A model generated the notes under the pieces. The model had not been told where the DNA came from. It saw nothing but the letters and a program-made list of their open reading frames with translations, and made no database searches. The translations under genes and the position numbers were made by a program. Below, one piece after another: positions 9,951 to 19,886 of a DNA stretch of 64,000 nt (its first letter is position 1; each line of letters starts with the position of its first letter). Source of the DNA: Isoetes taiwanensis (taxonomy: Eukaryota; Streptophyta; Lycopodiopsida; Isoetales; Isoetaceae); assembly GCA_021234155.1 (NCBI GenBank), contig JAJEKV010000012.1, positions 5,397,789 to 5,461,788 on the forward strand, in the 5' to 3' direction.

Positions 9951-10816
9951 TCTCGTGTGTGTTTAGAACTAGAGATGATAGAGCTTCGGCAGTCCCTGTC
10001 TATCTAAAGCCACATACACATTTAGAAGTGGTTCTGAGTGGAACTGAAACTGTCGTGATTAGCTCCACTGACATCAAAATTTTGGAAGCTGATACGCAGT
10101 GGTTCAATGATCAATTGATCCTCCTCTACTTTCATCTGATTTGTGATCATCAAGATTGTGCCATCATATGCATATATTTGCAGATACATGGAATACTACT
10201 TGATGCTCCAAGGAATCAACCATCCCTTTCATTTCTTTGATCCTCTTTTTCACTCGACATTGTCCAATGACACAAATAGTTACAAAACAATAAGGAAACA
10301 TATGAATCTGGATAAGTGCCAGTACATGTTTGTGCCTGCTTTCACTGGACCTGTTTTCTACTTGTAAGCCGCACGTGTCTCGCACAGAGATATAAACCAG
10401 GGATATATCACTTTGATAGCTTGGGTTTGCATGGCAGAAGCAGATATATTGAGAGGTTAGTGCTTTCTCATTGCATTTTGCTGTTGTAGCACAATGACAA
10501 CAAACTTTGAATGCAGATTCCTGGAATTGCTTGGACACAATAATTTCAGCTTTACAACCTCAGATGTTGTGAAAATTTCCAGAACGCCTCTTCAAATCGA
10601 TGGTCATTCATGTGGCCCTGCCGTATGTTCGTTTATGCACAAATTTGTGAGGGGGTACTTGAAAGGAGTGAATATATTGTTGTCTGATCTAGTAAGTCAA
10701 CTCAAATGCAGCAGACAAACCAAACTCTGCTATTGACAAAGTGTGATTAACTGCAGGTTGTGGACATTTCAGACCAGGATCTAGTTGATGTTAGAGTGTT
10801 CATGCTTGAAATTTAA
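9951..10816 (+). CDS. Ulp1-like (C48) cysteine protease domain, split into several exons
   Basis: Pieces read in order: ISSTDIKILEADTQWFNDQL (about 10060-10120), FHFFDPLFHSTL and KCQYMFVPAFTG (about 10184-10363), YHFDSLGLHGRSRYIER (10390-10455, with the Asp of the triad), PLQIDGHSCGPAVCSFM (10517-10691, with oxyanion Gln and catalytic Cys), and VVDISDQDLVDVRVF to the stop at 10816. Introns with GT-AG ends and matching phase join the last three pieces (10455/10517 and 10691/10757). The join near 10142/10184 does not keep phase with the donors I can see, and the usual catalytic His-Trp is not visible. The family removes SUMO-type modifiers, and such domains also occur in plant transposons. This copy may be a pseudogene. 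Confidence 0.72.
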
Positions 10817-10991
10817 GATTAGAAGCAACAAAAGCTGGAACTGAGAGGAACATATGTATTGGGAAGTATGTAGGTGGATGAGTCACCTCGTACTTTAAAA
10901 TCAATGTATATTTTTCTTATGTACATAATTGTTATTGTAACCTCGATTCATTTGAATGAAAATTCATATTCACACAACATAACCACCAACA

Positions 10992-11475
10992 TAACCACCA
11001 ACATAACTACTATGAACATTAATTAACACAAATCATTACATTAGACATGTTTAAAATTAAATTCCCCCTTAAACCCCCTTTTATTTGGGTGCATATTCAC
11101 ACGGGGGGTGACTCCGGGCAACGAGAGTTGTTGGATAGGCATATTCACCCCTTATTCCTTAATCTACACCGTACACAAAGTTCCTCGTTTGTGGGGTATG
11201 GATGTATAGAATTTGTTATACTGTATAACAAGATTTGCAAAATACTATAAGATTTCAGGCAATATACTATATGGTGTTGATTTTATACGTGCAAAACACA
11301 ATTCTGAGGGCTCTCTTTTGCCCTCGTCCCAGGTGTGAATATGTACCCAAACAAAAGGGGGTTTAAGGGGGAATTAAATTTTAAACATGTCTAATGTAAT
11401 GATTTGTGTTAATTAATGTTCATAGTAGTTATGTTGGTGGTTATAGTACAAAAATTTTTTGGCCCTTCGGGCCAC
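10992..11475 (+). mobile_element. Long-TIR non-autonomous DNA element, copy 1
   Basis: Inverted repeats of about 110 bp flank the core: TAACCACCAACATAACTACT at 10992 matches in reverse TAGTTATGTTGGTGGTTA ending at 11443, and the match continues inward through the blocks around CCCCCTTAAACCCCC and GCATATTCACAC. No coding frame is present. The interior (CCTCGTTTGTGGGGTATG) is shared with the copies at 39492-40084 and 46991-47425. Just outside the right repeat lies AAATTTTTTGGCCCTTCGGG with a GGCCC/GGGCC hairpin, also seen beside the 46991 copy. Confidence 0.8.
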
Positions 11476-11773
11476 AAAAGAAACAAACATAGATAAATTT
11501 TGAGGTAAAATAAAAATAAAAATCAAAATAAAATAAAAGTACAAAATGATTGATGTGTTATTGCAAACCATATATTTTAAATTGCATAATTTATAGGCTC
11601 CAAAATGACAGCATTGTAACAATGCGCTCAAATTGTCTTGAAATCATTCTAAAATAGCGTTGTTGCAACAATGCGCTCAATTTGTCTTGACTGAATAGAA
11701 ACTGTAGGCATTGGTAAATACACATAAAATAGAAATGGATCATGCGACAAACTTGATCTTCCTTAGTTGTTTG

Positions 11774-12400
11774 TGCAACACACCCCACCACACACCACAC
11801 CATTCACCACATACCATACACCAAATGTGTGGTGGTAGCAAGGAGTTGTAGGACATTGTGCAGGGTGTGTAGTGGTGGTGGTATGGTGTGGTGTGGTGGG
11901 GTGTGGTGGTGGTGGTGGTGTGTGGTGGAGTGTGGTGGTATGGTGTGGTGTGGTGGAGTGTGGTGGTCTTTGGAGGAGTGTGGTGGTGGTGGAGGGTGGT
12001 GGGGGGGTGTGGTGGTGTGGTGTGGTGTGGTGGAGTGTGGTGGAGGGGTGTTGTGTGGGACATGGTGGAGTGTGGTGGTGGTGGTGGAGTGTGGTGGAGG
12101 GGTGTTGGTGTGGGATATGGTGGAGTGTGGTGGTAATGGACAATGTGGTGCATGTGGTGGTGGTTTGAAATATGGTGATAAATGTAGTGGTCGCAAAGAT
12201 GTGGTGGTAGTCTATGGTGGATGAAATTTAGTGGTGGGATAGATGATGGGGTGTGGTGGGGTGAGGGGGAAGAATAAATAAAATTGAATCCACACATATC
12301 ATACATTTAACATGCACACACCCACATGACACCATAGATATAACGCACACCACACCGCACCGCACCGCACCACACATCACATCACATCACATCACTTTGA
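11774..12400. repeat. GTGGTG/CACCAC-rich low-complexity tract
   Basis: CA-rich sequence (11774-11822) changes abruptly to GTGGTGGTGTG-type sequence (11826-12260) and back to CACACC/CATCA repeats (12340-12395). The strand asymmetry switches twice, so the flanks can pair with the centre. All frames here are low-complexity shadows, not genes. Confidence 0.9.
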
Positions 12401-12537
12401 TCCTATTTTGTCTGCCATAAAAAATCTGCCTATCCTGCTCTCATAACATTTCTGAAATTCGTACACCCTGATAATAATTACATTCCTCTTCTAATGATTA
12501 GGATCTACCCCCTAAATCCTGTTCCTGCACTAGATTT

Positions 12538-13067
12538 TTGGCGCTTCGTTCTCAAGCTTCCAAGTTCATTCCGGCAATGGGAGGGATGTTCAGAGATCAA
12601 TATGGGTACGACCTATCTAAAGTGAGCGAGGAGGGCCTTCGGCATGCTTTAACCAGGGCTCGCGACCAATCTCTGAAGGTGGATATGCCTAATCCACCTT
12701 CTTTACTCAATTCTAAGCCACCCTAAACCCATACAGCAGACTGGATGCTGGGCTTTCAATGGCTATTTTTGGGGTCGGATTGACAGGAAGTGAGCTCTCA
12801 GACAAGGTCCATGACCTTATGTTACATGCTGCTCCAAAGACAGGTATAACATGGGTTATTCGGCACTTGCTCGCTCTGAGTCGGCAACAGCAGGAATTAC
12901 TGGTAGCGTTGCGTTCTTACCATGAGGGGATGCAGGAAGCATTGGCAAACCTCATCCTATGCAATTTTGGGATGACTGCCGAAAGCTCAGATGCTTTAGT
13001 GCAGAAAACAGTAATTTTGGATGCACCAGAAGTCGAGCCAGTCATACCAGCATTTCCCGCTGCTTAG
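12538..13067 (+). CDS. Two short unrecognised ORFs, possibly exons
   Basis: 12538-12726 and 12759-13067 lie in different frames. The first has MFRDQYGYDLSKVSEEGLRH; the second has a helix-rich region with LLALSRQQQELLVALRSYHE and ends PVIPAFPAA. Composition is protein-like, but I recognise no family. They could be two parts of one decayed gene or exons of the surrounding unit. No clear splice sites join them. Confidence 0.35.
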
Positions 13068-13480
13068 GAAATGCATGTAAATTTAGTTCTCGGGTACAGA
13101 GCTTTCAATGGAAAGCCAAACTTTGTAAGATATGCTCCCTTTTTAATATATTATACTTTCCAACAGAGCTGTACTTTAATCTGACAAAAATTTATTTTTA
13201 TTCAACAAAAATTTGTACTTTTTAGGATCAGTTAGTTGTCTGTCATTCTCAAATATTTTTAGACTGTACACACAGACCCAGTAAAGGAATATAGTACTTG
13301 TAACTCAATTCTGTCATGTTCTAATATTTCCAATATTAAATATTATTTATAAGCTGCATTTCAGAGTCAACTACACACAATTCACATGCTGCATACAGTA
13401 CATCACAATCACTGTACAACACAATAACCACCACACTAAGCACCATAACTAAGAAAACATGAATAACAGAAATAAACTAA
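13068..13480. other. AT-rich stretch without recognisable features
   Basis: I see no gene or clear repeat here. It contains AT-rich sequence and a CA-rich segment at about 13370-13430. Confidence 0.5.
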
Positions 13481-14253
13481 CCTCTGATTCCTTCAGATAG
13501 TGAGCAGCATGTTCTTCTCCTCTTACATTTCTCTCCAATCTTCTAGTTCTGACATCCTTTGTGTTAGGAGACACTCTGGTGTTCTCAATCCAAAAATTTT
13601 GAATATTTTCTATCTGTTCATCTGAAATTGCATCGAATCTTTTAGCCCTCTTATAAGAAACCCATTTCCCATCATTGTAATCGATCTCTTCCCTCTTTTT
13701 CTTTGCCTTTTGCAGGTTTCTTGGGTGAACACCTAATACATTTCCAAGATCTCGCTGGCTGATTTTGTCACTTGTTTGAGATCGCGCACGGCATGGTCTC
13801 TGGACATTGCAAAGGCAGACTATTCTTGGCTGCTAGGCGGTCATTCTTTGGTAGAGAGTTTCACGATGCGCATGGGTTCTAGAGGCTCCTTATAACGATG
13901 CTCTTGGCTTCCAAATCTTTTAATTCTTCACCTATGAATTTTTCCAATGTTTTATCCCTCAAAAACTCAAGTAAAATTTCTTTCTTCATGCTATCCTCAA
14001 TTCTTTTGGTCTGTTTATGGAAAGATGTTAGCAAATTAAGGACAATGCGGTGTTTACTGCTTGCACTTCTTGATGAACGGTTCTTACGCCAGTGCAAGCT
14101 CAATTTTTCTTCTCTTCTTCCTCGGCATCTTTTCTTCAACATTTCTTCTTCCTTGGTTCTTCTTCGTTTTCTCCATGCGAAATCTTGGGTTTGTGGGCCA
14201 GTTAAATTGCGTCGTTGACATCCATATCCACAATGGATTGGAGCTTGCAGCAC
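13480..14253 (-). pseudogene. Minus-strand remnant of an unrecognised, possibly transposon-associated gene
   Basis: Two protein-like blocks are read on the minus strand. From about 13790 to 13490: DLGNVLGVHPRNLQKAKKKR, then WVSYKRAKRFDAISDE, FWIENTRVSPNTKDVRTRR and EEHAAHYLKESE, ending near a GT donor-like site at 13481. Upstream (14253-13879) lies a basic helical block with KKEILLEFLRDKTLEKFIGE. The W..N.RVSPN pattern resembles a domain I have seen in repeat-like proteins of seedless plants and invertebrates, but I cannot name it. Frames are discontinuous between the blocks. The right edge abuts the decayed third-ORF copy at 14255. Confidence 0.5.
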
Positions 14254-14254
14254 G

Positions 14255-15987
14255 CAAGGTGAAGTCCGTATTTCTGTTTTGGAAGGCCAGATAGTTGCTG
14301 TTAAAATCTAGGTCACAAAACTTCAAGCACCGCTTAGTGACCTGCAAAAACAAAAGATTGTGGATGACGCAAAGATTGCTAGCCTCTAGCTACAGGTCTC
14401 TACTCAAGATCCCATGCCTTTCCAGGCCATATAGGCTCACCGAAAACTCAAAGAACAACCGTCTCCTTCTTTGAGAAAGAAAACAAAATCAAATATCTAG
14501 AACATCAGTTGCAACGGGTAATCCAGTCTGCAGATGAAGCCCATCAACAGCAAGAGACTTACATAGCTTTAGCTATCAATATTCCTAGTGATTTTTCCAT
14601 GCTCACAAGCTATTTGGATTATGTGAAGTGACAAAGACATCTTTTCATGCTCAGATGGTTCAATGCCAACGGTGCTATCGATGTGATCTTCACCAGCAAG
14701 GATTTGCTTATTCTCTGGCCAGACCTTACTATTGAAGAAAGGGGACTTCTTTGTGGCTTGCTTACCTTTTAGCTCATCACCTGTGAAGACCAAGATTTCT
14801 TCATTCTTCGACTTGTCCAACCCATGGCCTATGTCATGCATGATTTCTATCTCGCCGACACCTGCGACGTTCATTGACAGTCCATCCTGTGCCTTCCAAG
14901 GAGATATCCACGCAAGGTGGTTGTTATAACAAGACAACAAGTATGTTCACGATCAATCCTGGGTTAATGCTCGTCAGGCAGAGTACATGCCCCAGCTTGC
15001 TGCTTATTTGCCTCTTTGGATTGAGGAAGCCTTGCATGAGCTCTGTAAGTACATGTATGAGGAATTGAGGATTGGGTATGCTCAACTTTACTTACAGCAC
15101 TTAGGCTCCTTCAACAGTCTCTGTGCCTATCTTGAGAGCCAGACCATTCCTGTGGATTGGGATCCTCCCCCTCTGAATACTCTACTCCCCTGTCCTGAAT
15201 GGGAACGCTAGTGTCGAGTCCTGGATTTGGATTTGCTTCAGAAATTCTGCACTCAAGCTTAAAAGCTCATGATGCAATCTGCTCCTCAACACGACACTCC
15301 TTATGCATCACTAGGAGCACCACCACGCGGTCATTTTCTCACCTTTGATTGGTGCTCATCCTTTTGGACCAAAGCTTTGGTTGATCATGTTGATTGGACC
15401 TCCGGATATAGATCTATAGATATCCGTTGGGATCCATGCTTTGTGCGTAGGAATGCTTCGCAAGAAGGGGACAACTTTGATTATACTAGAGATTGGATAT
15501 ACATCCCAAATAAACGAGGTTGGAAAATCACAGCCAATGCGGTCTGGGGACTCGCTCAATTTTTTGAAAGAACTACCACTTTCTCGGATCCGTCTGTTTA
15601 CAAACAAGTAGGTTTTTGTGTTGCTTTGAAATGTCTCCTCACCTGCTCCTTGGCTCGCAGTTGCAATCCCAATGCTAGTGCCACTGCGTTTGGCCTCCAA
15701 ACCTGCTTGATGATTGAATGCCAGTTTGTTCTAGCAAAGCTCACTGTGCCTTTAAAGACATGGCACAGTCTGGATTTTTGTTGGACACGTTCACCATCTA
15801 TTGGGTTAAACACTGCGGATGCTTTGAAAGACTGACAAGATCTCATTCAGAAGTATCACTCCGAGGCTCATCCTCATAGTCGTCATGATGATTTCAATCA
15901 AGTCACAGGTTTTCCATCTCCTGAGACCATGCCTGCTTTTCTCTCCTCCGAGTGTTCTTTGGTTGGGGGGGAGAGGGGAGGGGGGTG
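14255..15987 (+). pseudogene. Second, decayed copy of the third ORF of the LTR1 element
   Basis: Translation in shifting frames aligns with 6070-7758: KQKIVDDAKIASL against KQKIIDDAEIATL, QPMAYVMHDFYLAD against QPMAYVFHDFYLAD, MPQLAAYLPLW against MPKLAQHLPLW, DWIYIPNKRGW against NWIYIANERGW, and CNPNASATAFGLQTC against CNPNASVSAFGLQTC. There are several stops, including a TGA at 15833-15835 where copy 1 has an Arg codon, and frameshifts, so it is not functional. It begins within the coiled coil; the left part is lost or replaced by the minus-strand fragment. The end reads through an extended G-rich tract into LTR1, stopping at the LTR TAG as in copy 1. Confidence 0.88.
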
Positions 15988-16166
15988 TTAGTTACGTGCC
16001 ATCGAGGCCTTGGACTATTTCGAAAGCACCACGAGGCCAGCACACAAGAGCCCAAAGGCACGGGTCAAGGTCAAGCAGGAGCGTCAAGTAGCAAATCCAC
16101 GCCCACTCAGAAAACCCACGCACCCATCAAAGAAGAGGGCGAAGGGTGACAAATAACTACCTCCGG
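15988..16166 (+). repeat. LTR1 fragment, first 179 bp (copy 2)
   Basis: It starts TGTTAGTTACGTGCC after a G-rich polypurine tract and corresponds to about 7753-7923 of copy 1. It is cut at CCTCCGG where LTR_A begins. The missing remainder of an LTR1 is found inverted at 28187-28596, immediately beside an inverted LTR_A. Confidence 0.8.
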
Positions 16167-17705
16167 TGTGATGTTCCACATATTTATACGGTGTATGTAT
16201 AAATATACTGACACATCACGGGCCGAGGATACGCCATCATGGGGGTATGTAACCCATGGAGTTAACCATAAAGGATTAATTTAGCTATGCTAAATTAATA
16301 AGGGTTTAATTAAGGGCTAATTGCCTAGTTAACTTAATTAAGCTAATTAATTAATTAGTCAAGAGACACCTGGCCAAACTCGATTGGCCAGAATAAGGAT
16401 GCTAATTTGAGGCAGCAAATTGGATCCCTATCCCAATTTTGCCCCAAATTGAACTAAGGAGCAGGAGAGAGCAGTTGAGCGCCCAACCTATTCAAGCATG
16501 GAGACTCCACATGACAAGCGGTTCCGGTCGTAGTCGGGTTAGTAAATAGGTTAACTTGGTATTTCTAGGGGGGCCGCCTCTGTCGGGGCTTCTTTGTTGA
16601 TCTTTGCTATTGAATAACCCTTGTTTGATAGTTAGAACTGTTCTTAGTTCTTGATTATGTATTGTGATGGATGGATGTATCTTTGGTAGCATCTACGTTA
16701 GTTCTTCGAGCTTGAGGGATTAAGGGGGTAGAGACCTTTGTATCCTATGCTTATTTAGTATGCTTCTATTAGATCGATAATACCCATTAATTGCGACTGC
16801 GACAAGATCCCGTCTTTGTGGAATCTATGGCATCATTGAAGCACCGGATAAGGGGAGTGTAGTGAGGAAGTGTGGGGTGGGGTCTACTTTGAGCATAAAA
16901 GGCTACGGGGACTCCTATAGTGAGCTAGGCCTAATAGTCGGTGGCGTGGGGGCGGGTATGGGTGCGACACTCCACAGGTGCAGAGATGTGACCCGAAGGG
17001 GGCATCTGTACTTTGATGATAAAGTTAGGGGGAGTATGCGTGAGTGCGGAAGGAGGTGCTGATGGATCTCTTCCTCTAGCTCACCCATGGATTCACTGCG
17101 ACTCTGGAAGGGGACACTTCCCCGACCTGCCTCATCACACCAGGGAGATGCAACCTGGAGTAGGCTCACGGGCTTACCCCTTTGAGCCTACATCTCCGGA
17201 AGGCTACAATGGCGCCACAGCTTGATTCAGCTCATCTGCAAAGTGTGCATAGGAGGGGCGGATGGAGTGGACAACCCTAGCCCCAATGTTCTATGCCAGC
17301 CAATGCCTTGTTAAGATTACATGCTGGCGATCTCACGAGACCTAGCCGTCAGTCGATCCCCATTGGAGTCTAAGCCAGGGTAGAACCTTGGGTTTGGGAT
17401 GTTTTCCTTAGTATTAGATGTATCTTCTCTGTTGCTAGTATTTGGATGGATGTGCCACCCTTCGTGGTGGTTCTTTATTATATGATTATGCTGTGTGCTA
17501 ACCTTGTATTCACGCTTCTGCGATATAGGAGATCCATTGAAGGTATGGACCGAATGACACCTCGTGTCCTTCCCACAGGTACACCGCTATGCGGGTAGTG
17601 CGAGGTAGGCGGAGGGCCCTGCTCATGGCGAGTTGATTGCCATGGGAGGGGGAAGTCCCTGTATGTATACGTCCGGAGTGCCGTATATGTTCAGGGAGCG
17701 TCACA
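16167..17705 (+). repeat. LTR_A, 5' long terminal repeat
   Basis: Starts TGTGATGTTCC and ends GCGTCACA, giving inverted ends (TGTGA/TCACA). The right end is followed after one base by a tRNA-iMet-type primer site, which makes it a 5' LTR in plus orientation. Over its full length it matches the reverse complement of 28602-30088. It holds a TATTTATACGG region near its start. The 1539-bp LTR has no real coding capacity; short frames inside it are shadows. Confidence 0.9.
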
Positions 17706-17706
17706 A

Positions 17707-17724
17707 TGGTATCAGAGCCATGGT
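17707..17724 (+). promoter_or_regulatory. Primer-binding site complementary to initiator tRNA-Met
   Basis: TGGTATCAGAGCCATGG lies one base after the LTR_A end. TGGTATCAGAGC is the standard plant retrotransposon primer site, complementary to the 3' end of initiator tRNA-Met. Confidence 0.93.
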
Positions 17725-18772
17725 TTTGGTTGACCGGAATCATAGCACTGACCAAATTCTAAACCGTTAGTTCGGTGGTTACGTGGGAGTTTAAGTTTAG
17801 CTAAACTGCCTAACTTCTCAGTGATTTAGTCTTTATGCTAGGTTCGTGTAATAAATTGTTTGAGATTTAGGAAGTTTAGGGTGAATTTGGTGTGGAAATG
17901 GTATAATTAAAGGACCCAAGTTTAGATGGGCTGTAACTTTTAGTGGATAGCTCGGATGGAGGCGAAAATTGCTCCAACGTCTCCGGCACATCCCAAATAC
18001 CCTAGGGGGCACATTTCCCGAGGCGAAGATGGCAACCCCAAGGCCAGGAGACAAAAGGTGCGCTGACATACATTTTTGGTTTTAGAATCGAAAGTTGAGC
18101 GCGTATTTGTGCCTCAGCGCACCTATACGGCTTCACCATATAAAATACGTGTAGTATAAAAGTTAATGTATAAAAAATTTTAAACGTCTAGTTTTAAACT
18201 TGTCTTTTTGAAAGTGTGCTTTCTTTGACGCCTTCTTTCCGCCATAGCCGACGGACCCGAGCTCCAACGCCGCCATAGCTGACCTTACCTTGCACCCTGT
18301 TTACACCTTAACACCCTGGCGCCTCCACATAGGGTCTAGCGCCAACCCTAATTTTCTCCAAAGCCATACCTTTTACGGTAATAGTGTCTCGCCACTTGTT
18401 CACCATGCCCGTTTCAAGCTTGCTTTCGATCGATCGAGAAACATGGCGTTTACCAGCTCTATAGTGTACTTGTAGATCATCTTGGAGCGATAGCGATATG
18501 GTTGACCTTGTTTTAGACCTTACGGTTACCCACTTTCTTTGAGAACCGTAGGATCCCATATCCCATCTTCCATTTCTCGGGCGGTTCCTTATGAAATTAA
18601 ATCACGCGCCAACGAGTCTTATACTCTGCTAGAGCAGCGACGACCAAGCCTACGAATCGCTAAGTTCTACCCGGTCGGGAGAACCCGGATGAAGACCCCA
18701 TGGAGCTTGCGCGTATAGAAGCCTTGAGAGGGTTATGGACCTTGCAAGGACAGAGGACCTTCAACAAATTGC
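17725..18772 (+). other. Leader region of the LTR_A element, no clear gene
   Basis: No gag with a recognisable capsid or CCHC knuckle is seen. A short ATG frame (MEAKIAPTSPAHPKYP, from about 17957) and scattered open segments (a piece containing [18 protein letters not shown] near 18700-18770) have coding-like composition but are broken. A TAG at 18772-18774 (tgctag) could also act as a splice acceptor for the next ORF. Confidence 0.4.
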
Positions 18773-18832
18773 TAGTGGTACCCGGAGGGAGAGAGCGGCC
18801 AGTTCTACTACTTAGGGAGGGGCCGTGTCCTT

Positions 18833-19594
18833 ATGTATCTAGACCATTACAACCTTCCTCCTTTTTATTGGGATGAAGCTTCCAATAGTTTTGTGTTCGA
18901 GATTGTTCCACCTGATTTTACACAAGATAGGATGGACATTATCGAGGCCGATATGCAAGCTCGACCGGGCCGCTACCATGCTGAAATAGCGCGGCGAATC
19001 CAGATGCGCCAGGAACGTGAGGCCAGAGCTGCTGAGAGAGAGGCTGCTATTAGAGCCGAAGAAGCTGCCCAGGTAGAGCGGGATGCAGTTCAGAATATAG
19101 TTCAAGAAGTGGAAGAGCGGGTGGCTAGATGCAAGAGGAAGTACACAAAGCCCAAGAAGGGAGGTGCCCATTACAAGACTAGGCTGCAACGTGATGCCAA
19201 AATTGGGAAGAACACGGCTGCTGATCGTCGTGAGAGGATAGTACAGAAGGCCAAGCACCCTTCAACCACTGGTAAGACTTTACCATTAGTCAGACCGTCA
19301 GCTAAGCCGAAGAAGCCCCATAGGTATCGACCAGGCACTGTAGCCTTGCGCCAGATACGAAAATACCAGAAGACTACCGAGCTCCTAATACGTCGGCTAC
19401 CTTTTAAGCGCCTTGTCCGAGAGATTACACAAGAATTTAAGACGGACATGAGGTTCCAAGCCTTTGCCCTACTTGCTTTGCAGGAGGCTGCCGAAGCCTT
19501 TCTTGTGGAAATTTTGAGTGATGCGAATCTATGTGCCATAATTATGCCCAAGGATCTTCAACTGGCACGTAGGATTCGAGGGGACTTCAAGTAG
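18833..19594 (+). CDS. Histone H3-fold protein with long charged N-terminal extension
   Basis: ATG at 18833 opens 253 codons; the frame is open from 18775, so an upstream exon is possible. Residues 159-253 are unmistakably histone H3: [20 protein letters not shown] (alpha-N region), [17 protein letters not shown] (alpha-1), a middle helix with [16 protein letters not shown] (alpha-2) and [14 protein letters not shown] (alpha-3). Loop 1 has ordinary H3 length, unlike typical plant CENH3. Six residues normally between NLCAI and IMPKD in loop 2 (the DNA-contacting HAKRVT segment) are missing. The standard 40-residue tail with its modified lysines is replaced by about 158 residues, including an Arg/Glu/Ala-rich coiled-coil-like stretch (about 45-100) and a basic linker (100-158). 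There are no introns in the H3 part. It lies 1.1 kb downstream of the LTR_A primer site in the same orientation, which suggests capture by the element or a retrocopy; use as a nucleosomal histone is uncertain. Confidence 0.9.
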   Translation: MYLDHYNLPPFYWDEASNSFVFEIVPPDFTQDRMDIIEADMQARPGRYHAEIARRIQMRQEREARAAEREAAIRAEEAAQVERDAVQNIVQEVEERVARCKRKYTKPKKGGAHYKTRLQRDAKIGKNTAADRRERIVQKAKHPSTTGKTLPLVRPSAKPKKPHRYRPGTVALRQIRKYQKTTELLIRRLPFKRLVREITQEFKTDMRFQAFALLALQEAAEAFLVEILSDANLCAIIMPKDLQLARRIRGDFK

Positions 19595-19770
19595 TTGCAT
19601 GGGATTAGCATTAAGCCTTTATCTTTTTGTTAAATATTGTATAAAGTTGATATGGAATATACCTGTAAACACTTTTTCTTTGGGATATGGAATTATATGG
19701 TGTATTTAATGTTTTCTTTTTAATAAAAGTGTAAATTATTAAATAAATAATATTATTTATTTTCCTGGGA

Positions 19771-19806
19771 ACACGTGTCAAAAGTGACGTCATGATGACT
19801 ATAAGG
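19771..19806 (+). promoter_or_regulatory. Putative promoter: G-box, TGACGTCA palindrome and TATA-like box
   Basis: CACGTG (19772-19777, within ACACGTGT), TGACGTCA (19785-19792) and CTATAAGG (19799-19806) stand in order 80-115 bases before the ATG at 19887. G-box and ACGT-core sites are bound by plant bZIP/bHLH factors. The arrangement fits a promoter for the ORF at 19887, but function is inferred only from motifs. Confidence 0.4.
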
Positions 19807-19886
19807 TCACTTTTTTATCATTAGGGTTTCATCTTGTTCCCTTTCCTTCTGCGCCTTTCCTCCTCCTCCCTTGTTCCTCGTCCGTG

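Noticed and set aside
11740-12306. Long Pro/His/Thr-rich and Val/Gly/Trp-rich frames
   Set aside because: They arise from the GTGGTG/CACCAC simple repeat in all frames and have no coding signal.
18833-19594. Calling the H3-fold ORF CENH3
   Set aside because: Loop 1 has canonical H3 length and the helices look closer to ordinary H3. A long tail alone is not enough, and loop 2 is deleted.
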